A stretch of 64,000 bases of DNA, from NCBI RefSeq assembly GCF_016907055.1, contig NZ_JAFBBG010000004.1:1-64000 (forward strand), in the 5' to 3' direction. Both the position numbers and the translations under genes were made by a program. Under the pieces are notes generated by a model. The model ran no database searches and was not told the DNA's origin. It was given only the letters and a program-made list of their open reading frames with translations. Each line of letters begins with the position of its first letter. Position 1 is the first letter of the stretch. This stretch comes from Paracholeplasma morum (GTDB lineage Bacteria; Bacillota_I; Bacilli_A; Acholeplasmatales; UBA5453). Below are positions 60,615-64,000 of the stretch, one piece after another.

Positions 60615-62049
60615 CCGTATCCTCCAAAAGTTTTGTTAAAGCCACTTCCATGTTATTTTCTAAAATAGATTTAACTTGTTTTTGTACATAAGTTAATACA
60701 TCTTCAGAAATCAAACGTGCTGTTTCCCAGTGTGATAATCCAAGAATTTCTTTTACGACATAATCGGAATCATTGGTTGCCCATAGAGATTGATATAAGT
60801 CTAGGAAATGTTGGTCATCTTTAAGGTTAATTTTTTCATTGCCTCTTTCGCCTTTATAGAAGACGATTAAAGCTGCTAAGCTGAATAGAGCCAATTTAGG
60901 AAACGCTTTTGTAGAAAGACGTTCTAAAACACTTGGCAAGATTCTTGATTTATACTTACTCATTGAGTTAAGTGCAATGCTCATTAGTTCATGACGAACA
61001 AATGGGTTTAAGTATCTTTCCAAGACTGCATTTGCAAATAAGTCCATGTCAGCTTTAGGTAAATCAATGGTTGGTATGATTTCATCCCAAATGTAGTTTC
61101 TAATGAATTTACCAACTAAAGGATCATTAACGGATTCTTTTACTGTGTCGATGCCAGCTAAGTAAGCGACTGGAACCATTGCTGTATGAGAGCCGTTTAG
61201 TATTTTAACTTTACGTTCTTTATATGGTTTTAAGTAATCCACGAAATAGACATTGAGTCCTGCAGCATCAAATGGTAAGCGTTCATTTAATCCTTTTTCA
61301 CCTTCAATAACCCAAAGATGGAATATTTCACCCTTAACGATTGAATGGTCTAAATACCCCCATTCTACTTCTAGTTTAGCTGCATCTTCTTTTGGATAAC
61401 CAGGAACAATTCTATCTACCAAGGTATTGTAAAATCTATTGGCAGTTGTCATCCAATGAATGAATGTTTCGCTCATTTGATTGCTTCTTGCTAATTCAAT
61501 CAATACACGTTTTAAGGTTTGACCATTATCATCGATGAGTTCACATGCAATGATATCTAGTCCCTTGCCCATATCGCCCGCGAATGTTTCAAAACGCATG
61601 CGTAGGAAAGCCAATAGTTTTCCTGGGAATGAAACTGGGGTAGCTGTGAAGTTGACTTCTTCATTTAAATAGGCAATTCCAGCTTCGGTTGTATTTGAAA
61701 TGACGGTCGTGATGTCAGTGCTTGTTGCCAATTCCAAGAACGCTTTATATTCTTGATAAGGATCGATGAATGCACTAATAACATCTACAATCTTAGATTC
61801 ATGGACAACTTTACCGTTTTCCAATCCTTCTAAGATCAACGTATAAAGACCATCTTGTTGTTCTAATTCTTTAACTCTACCAAATGGCATCGGCTGAATC
61901 ACAGCCACATTACCATCGAAAAGACCTTTTTCATTGATTGTTTGAATGAAAGGGTCTACAAATGCACGTAAGAAATTACCCTCACCAAACTGTACCACTT
62001 TAATGGGTCTCTTTGGGAAAGGTTTAATCGCTCTAGACAGTCTATTCAT
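60601..62049 (-). CDS. uxaB: Tagaturonate reductase UxaB (altronate oxidoreductase)
   Basis: UxaB reduces D-tagaturonate to D-altronate with NADH. The 482 residues belong to the mannitol dehydrogenase family: VVQFGEGNFLRAFVDPFIQTINEKG (nucleotide-binding), ISNTTEAGI, ELIDDNGQTLKRVLIELA, and the catalytic KILNGSHTAMVPVAYLAG (Lys-x-x-Asn-x-x-His). ATG 62049, five bases from GGAGG, is chosen over ATG 62064, whose site is poor. It is first in the uxaBAC operon behind a strong, apparently regulated promoter. Confidence 0.96.
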   Translation of the reverse strand: MNRLSRAIKPFPKRPIKVVQFGEGNFLRAFVDPFIQTINEKGLFDGNVAVIQPMPFGRVKELEQQDGLYTLILEGLENGKVVHESKIVDVISAFIDPYQEYKAFLELATSTDITTVISNTTEAGIAYLNEEVNFTATPVSFPGKLLAFLRMRFETFAGDMGKGLDIIACELIDDNGQTLKRVLIELARSNQMSETFIHWMTTANRFYNTLVDRIVPGYPKEDAAKLEVEWGYLDHSIVKGEIFHLWVIEGEKGLNERLPFDAAGLNVYFVDYLKPYKERKVKILNGSHTAMVPVAYLAGIDTVKESVNDPLVGKFIRNYIWDEIIPTIDLPKADMDLFANAVLERYLNPFVRHELMSIALNSMSKYKSRILPSVLERLSTKAFPKLALFSLAALIVFYKGERGNEKINLKDDQHFLDLYQSLWATNDSDYVVKEILGLSHWETARLISEDVLTYVQKQVKSILENNMEVALTKLLEDTDGQH

Positions 62050-62121
62050 GAGTACCTCCAACATACTAATTGATATCTGCGTTAGCCGTTTGTATATGCG
62101 AACACCGTTTAATTACACTTA

Positions 62122-62150
62122 ATTGTAACAAATAATTTTTAGTGTGTCAA
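62122..62150 (-). promoter_or_regulatory. Promoter of uxaBAC
   Basis: Minus strand TTGACA (62150-62145), exactly 17 bases, TACAAT (62127-62122). Transcription would start near 62115, leaving a 65-base leader before uxaB. Confidence 0.85.
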
Positions 62151-62158
62151 CGGTTTCA
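62145..62158. promoter_or_regulatory. Operator (cre/LacI-type) over the uxaBAC -35 box
   Basis: TGTCAACGGTTTCA matches 13 of 14 positions of TGWAANCGNTNWCA. It contains the -35 hexamer (minus strand TGAAACCGTTGACA), so bound protein would block the promoter. The binder is either CcpA or a dedicated LacI-family repressor encoded elsewhere. Confidence 0.6.
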
Positions 62159-62168
62159 TGGATTTTTA

Positions 62169-62182
62169 TGTAAACGTTTTAG
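62169..62182. promoter_or_regulatory. Second cre-like site upstream of uxaBAC
   Basis: TGTAAACGTTTTAG, 12 of 14 cre positions, centred 24 bases from the first operator. Weaker related cores (TAAACGGTGTT and CAAACGGCTAA on the minus strand) lie downstream of the start at about 62090-62112. Confidence 0.5.
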
Positions 62183-62274
62183 TTTTGATTGGTTTTTTGA
62201 TTTTAAACTGTCGATAAGTGAGTGTTTATAAATGGGTTTTTCTATAGAAGTCTAAATTTATAGACGGTTTATTA

Positions 62275-62301
62275 ATAAAAAAACGCACAAAATGTGCGTT
62301 T
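62275..62301 (-). terminator. Terminator of the aldo-keto reductase gene
   Basis: Minus strand AAACGCAC, loop ATTTT, GTGCGTTT then T run; touches the stop codon. Confidence 0.88.
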
Positions 62302-63148
62302 AGAACTGTTTTACAAATGAGTTATTATCAGGGTCTGTATAGACTCTTCTACCTCTATTTAAGGCATTAATTGCTTCAATATCCGTTTTATCTAGAGTGA
62401 TATTTAGGCTCATAAAATTCTCTTTTATGCGTTTAGGCGTTACAGATTTTGGGATCATAAAGATGTTTCTTGCAAGTCCCCAACTAATAATAATCTGCGC
62501 TACTGTTGCGTTATATTTTGATGCTATTTCTGATAAAGGCTTAAAGAATGGGCCATTTATATCAAAGACTTCACCTTTCATAAAAGGGCCATAAGAAATC
62601 AAAGCGATGTTTTTTTGATTAAGATAGTTTTGTAATGGTAATTGATATAAACCAGGATGTAATTCGACTTGATTTGCCATAGGATAAATGCTGGCAATCT
62701 TTAGAACCGATTCAAGGTGATGAATCTTAAAGTTTGAAACACCGATTGCTCTAGCTTTTTTATTCTTGTAACAAACTTCCATGCCTTTCCAAGTTTGTTG
62801 GTTTAAAGCATCTGATGGACTTGGCCAGTGGATTAGATATAAATCTACATAATCTAGTCCTAATTTCTGTAATGAAATATCTAGTTCATCAATCGCTTCT
62901 TGATAGCCTAATTTGGTTGCAGAGAGTTTAGTTGTAATAAATAATTCTTCTCTTGGGATATTAGAATCCTTAATGGCTCTCCCGACAGATTCTTCATTTC
63001 CATAGAGTTGAGCGGTATCGATATGTCTATACCCAATGCTTAATGCTTCTAGAACCGTATCATACGCTTCAGGTCCATCGCCTACTTTGAATGTTCCAAT
63101 TCCAAGGATTGGCATTTCTACTCCATTTGATAGTTTTCTTGAGTACAT
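62300..63148 (-). CDS. Aldo/keto reductase
   Basis: A 282-residue NADPH-dependent reductase of the AKR5-like group. Catalytic residues are visible: Asp and Tyr in RHIDTAQLYGNE, Lys in FITTKLS, His in LYLIHWPSP. The NADP-binding region ends FMIPKSVTPKRIKENF. The substrate is unknown; position next to uxaBAC could point to a uronate or keto-sugar, but it has its own terminator and stands 13 bases from the M42 peptidase gene, so it may be unrelated to pectin use. Confidence 0.92.
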   Translation of the reverse strand: MYSRKLSNGVEMPILGIGTFKVGDGPEAYDTVLEALSIGYRHIDTAQLYGNEESVGRAIKDSNIPREELFITTKLSATKLGYQEAIDELDISLQKLGLDYVDLYLIHWPSPSDALNQQTWKGMEVCYKNKKARAIGVSNFKIHHLESVLKIASIYPMANQVELHPGLYQLPLQNYLNQKNIALISYGPFMKGEVFDINGPFFKPLSEIASKYNATVAQIIISWGLARNIFMIPKSVTPKRIKENFMSLNITLDKTDIEAINALNRGRRVYTDPDNNSFVKQF

Positions 63149-63160
63149 CGTAATCCTCCT

Positions 63161-64000
63161 TTATAATACTGGATTTTGAAAATATGCTATTTGTTCATTT
63201 GTAAGATTATTAATTAAAGCTCGTGCCATTAGAAAAGCTGCTTGATGGTCTCTTAAATCAAACATCGCAACGGTTGAATGGATATATCTGGCTGGAAGAC
63301 CAATTGTTGTTGCAATAATCCCATCGTTAGAATCTAATGCTCTAGCAGCATCAGTGCCACCTTTTGCAATATATACTTGATGTTTGATTTGATTATTAGC
63401 AGCAACTTCTTTGAAATAATTGAATAATTTTGGACCCATGATGTTTCTCGGATCAAATAAACGAATCAAGAACCCATCACCCATTTTACCGGATGATTTG
63501 GAATCTAGTAAGTCGTTAAGCGGAGAGGCATCCATGGCGATAAACATATCAGGTTTAAACTTAAACACAGCGGTTCCTGCACCTCTCAGTCCCACTTCTT
63601 CTTGAACGGTTGCCCCAATGATTAAATGAAAATCGAGTTCAATATCAGCGTAATCTCTTATGAGTTCTAGTGCCATGCCACAACCCCAACGGTTGTCTAC
63701 TGCTTTTGACATTACTTTGGTTTGATCATAATTATATGAAAATACGTTATTGGATAAGACCATATCGCCAACATTAACACCTGCGTTTGCAACAACCTCT
63801 TTTGAGTTTGCTCCAATGTCTAACACAAGGTCATCAAATGAAACAGACTGACTCTTCGATAAATGTGGTGGAATTGATCCGATTATGCCTGGGACTCTAC
63901 CGTTTTTAGTCTCAATAAATAATTGTTGAGAAATAAACACTTCCGGCACTAGTCCACCAATAGGGATGACTTTAATCGCACCATTATCGAATATTTGGGA
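63161..64000 (-). CDS. M42 family metallo-aminopeptidase, 5' end outside the window
   Basis: The frame runs in-frame to the window edge (280 residues visible of about 350). Markers: GAIKVIPIGGLVPEVFISQQ, GVIG-like PGIIGSIPPHL, KAVDNRWGCGMALEL (metal Asp), GATVQEEVGLRGA (catalytic and metal Glu), AMDASPLND (metal Asp), and RYIHSTVAMFDLRD (metal His). M42 enzymes form tetrahedral dodecamers that trim peptides in the cytoplasm; some are annotated as endoglucanases or FrvX, without support. The first roughly 70 residues, including the first metal His, are not visible. It precedes the aldo-keto reductase gene by 12 bases. Confidence 0.92.
   Translation of the reverse strand, partial: SQIFDNGAIKVIPIGGLVPEVFISQQLFIETKNGRVPGIIGSIPPHLSKSQSVSFDDLVLDIGANSKEVVANAGVNVGDMVLSNNVFSYNYDQTKVMSKAVDNRWGCGMALELIRDYADIELDFHLIIGATVQEEVGLRGAGTAVFKFKPDMFIAMDASPLNDLLDSKSSGKMGDGFLIRLFDPRNIMGPKLFNYFKEVAANNQIKHQVYIAKGGTDAARALDSNDGIIATTIGLPARYIHSTVAMFDLRDHQAAFLMARALINNLTNEQIAYFQNPVL

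Noticed and set aside
1-64000. Mycoplasma genetic code (TGA as tryptophan)
   Set aside because: TGA ends hemW and the left-edge fragment at sensible places, and no gene needs TGA read-through; tryptophans are TGG.
1-64000. CRISPR arrays, rRNA and tRNA genes
   Set aside because: No regularly spaced repeats, no rRNA-like tract and no cloverleaf with a T-loop GTTCRA motif was found in the gaps on either strand.

Overview
The window is AT-rich, densely packed bacterial chromosome. TGA is read as a stop (it ends the fragment at 241 and hemW), tryptophan is TGG, promoters are TTGACA/TATAAT type and Shine-Dalgarno sites are strong. Gene content (DarA-type c-di-AMP receptor, parE-parC next to plsY, B-type RNase P RNA, L20 leader layout, Lpl-type sugar ABC transporter) points to a low-GC Firmicute/Mollicute using the standard code, most like Acholeplasmatales or a close relative. 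That placement is inference from gene content; no 16S gene is present.

Layout. 1-8.9 kb: transposase-like tail, acetyltransferase, truB-ribF, c-di-AMP receptor, rpsO, pnp, rnpB, an FMN-binding-type lipoprotein and lepA. 8.9-16 kb: hemW-xerD-deoB-unknown membrane protein, then pyruvate kinase and asparaginase on the other strand. 15.9-16.6 kb: gene-poor, probably decayed DNA. 16.6-24.8 kb: a degenerate Fic-like protein, a TGS/uridine-kinase-like protein, parC, parE, plsY. 24.8-33.9 kb: membrane proteins, ferredoxin, rsmD with a second degenerate Fic protein, a DEAD-box helicase, a structured ncRNA, galU, and infC-rpmI-rplT behind an attenuator-like leader. 34-36.7 kb: a four-gene cluster of a secreted beta-rich protein, an anchored protein and a small ABC exporter. 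36.8-41.5 kb: M24 peptidase, phosphohexomutase, pantothenate kinase and a probable pantothenate transporter.

The distinctive part is a 20-kb pectin/galacturonate locus (about 41.6-62.2 kb). An Lpl-type ABC importer (Ig-domain binding lipoprotein, two permeases, MsmX-type ATPase, several small membrane proteins) would bring in oligogalacturonides. A pectin methylesterase and a GH28 polygalacturonase without signal peptides would process them inside the cell. UxaC, UxaB, UxaA, KdgK and KdgA then form a complete route from galacturonate to pyruvate plus glyceraldehyde 3-phosphate. KduI and KduD add a branch for unsaturated uronates. An IclR regulator lies inside the locus, and uxaBAC starts from a strong promoter whose -35 box sits in a cre/LacI-type operator.

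The most unusual items are two Fic-fold proteins that have lost the catalytic motif, an L20 fused to a Rho-N/SAP-like domain, a probable AUA start for infC, the secreted-protein/ABC cluster, and an unassigned 6S-like RNA. An aldo-keto reductase and the 3' part of an M42 aminopeptidase close the window.
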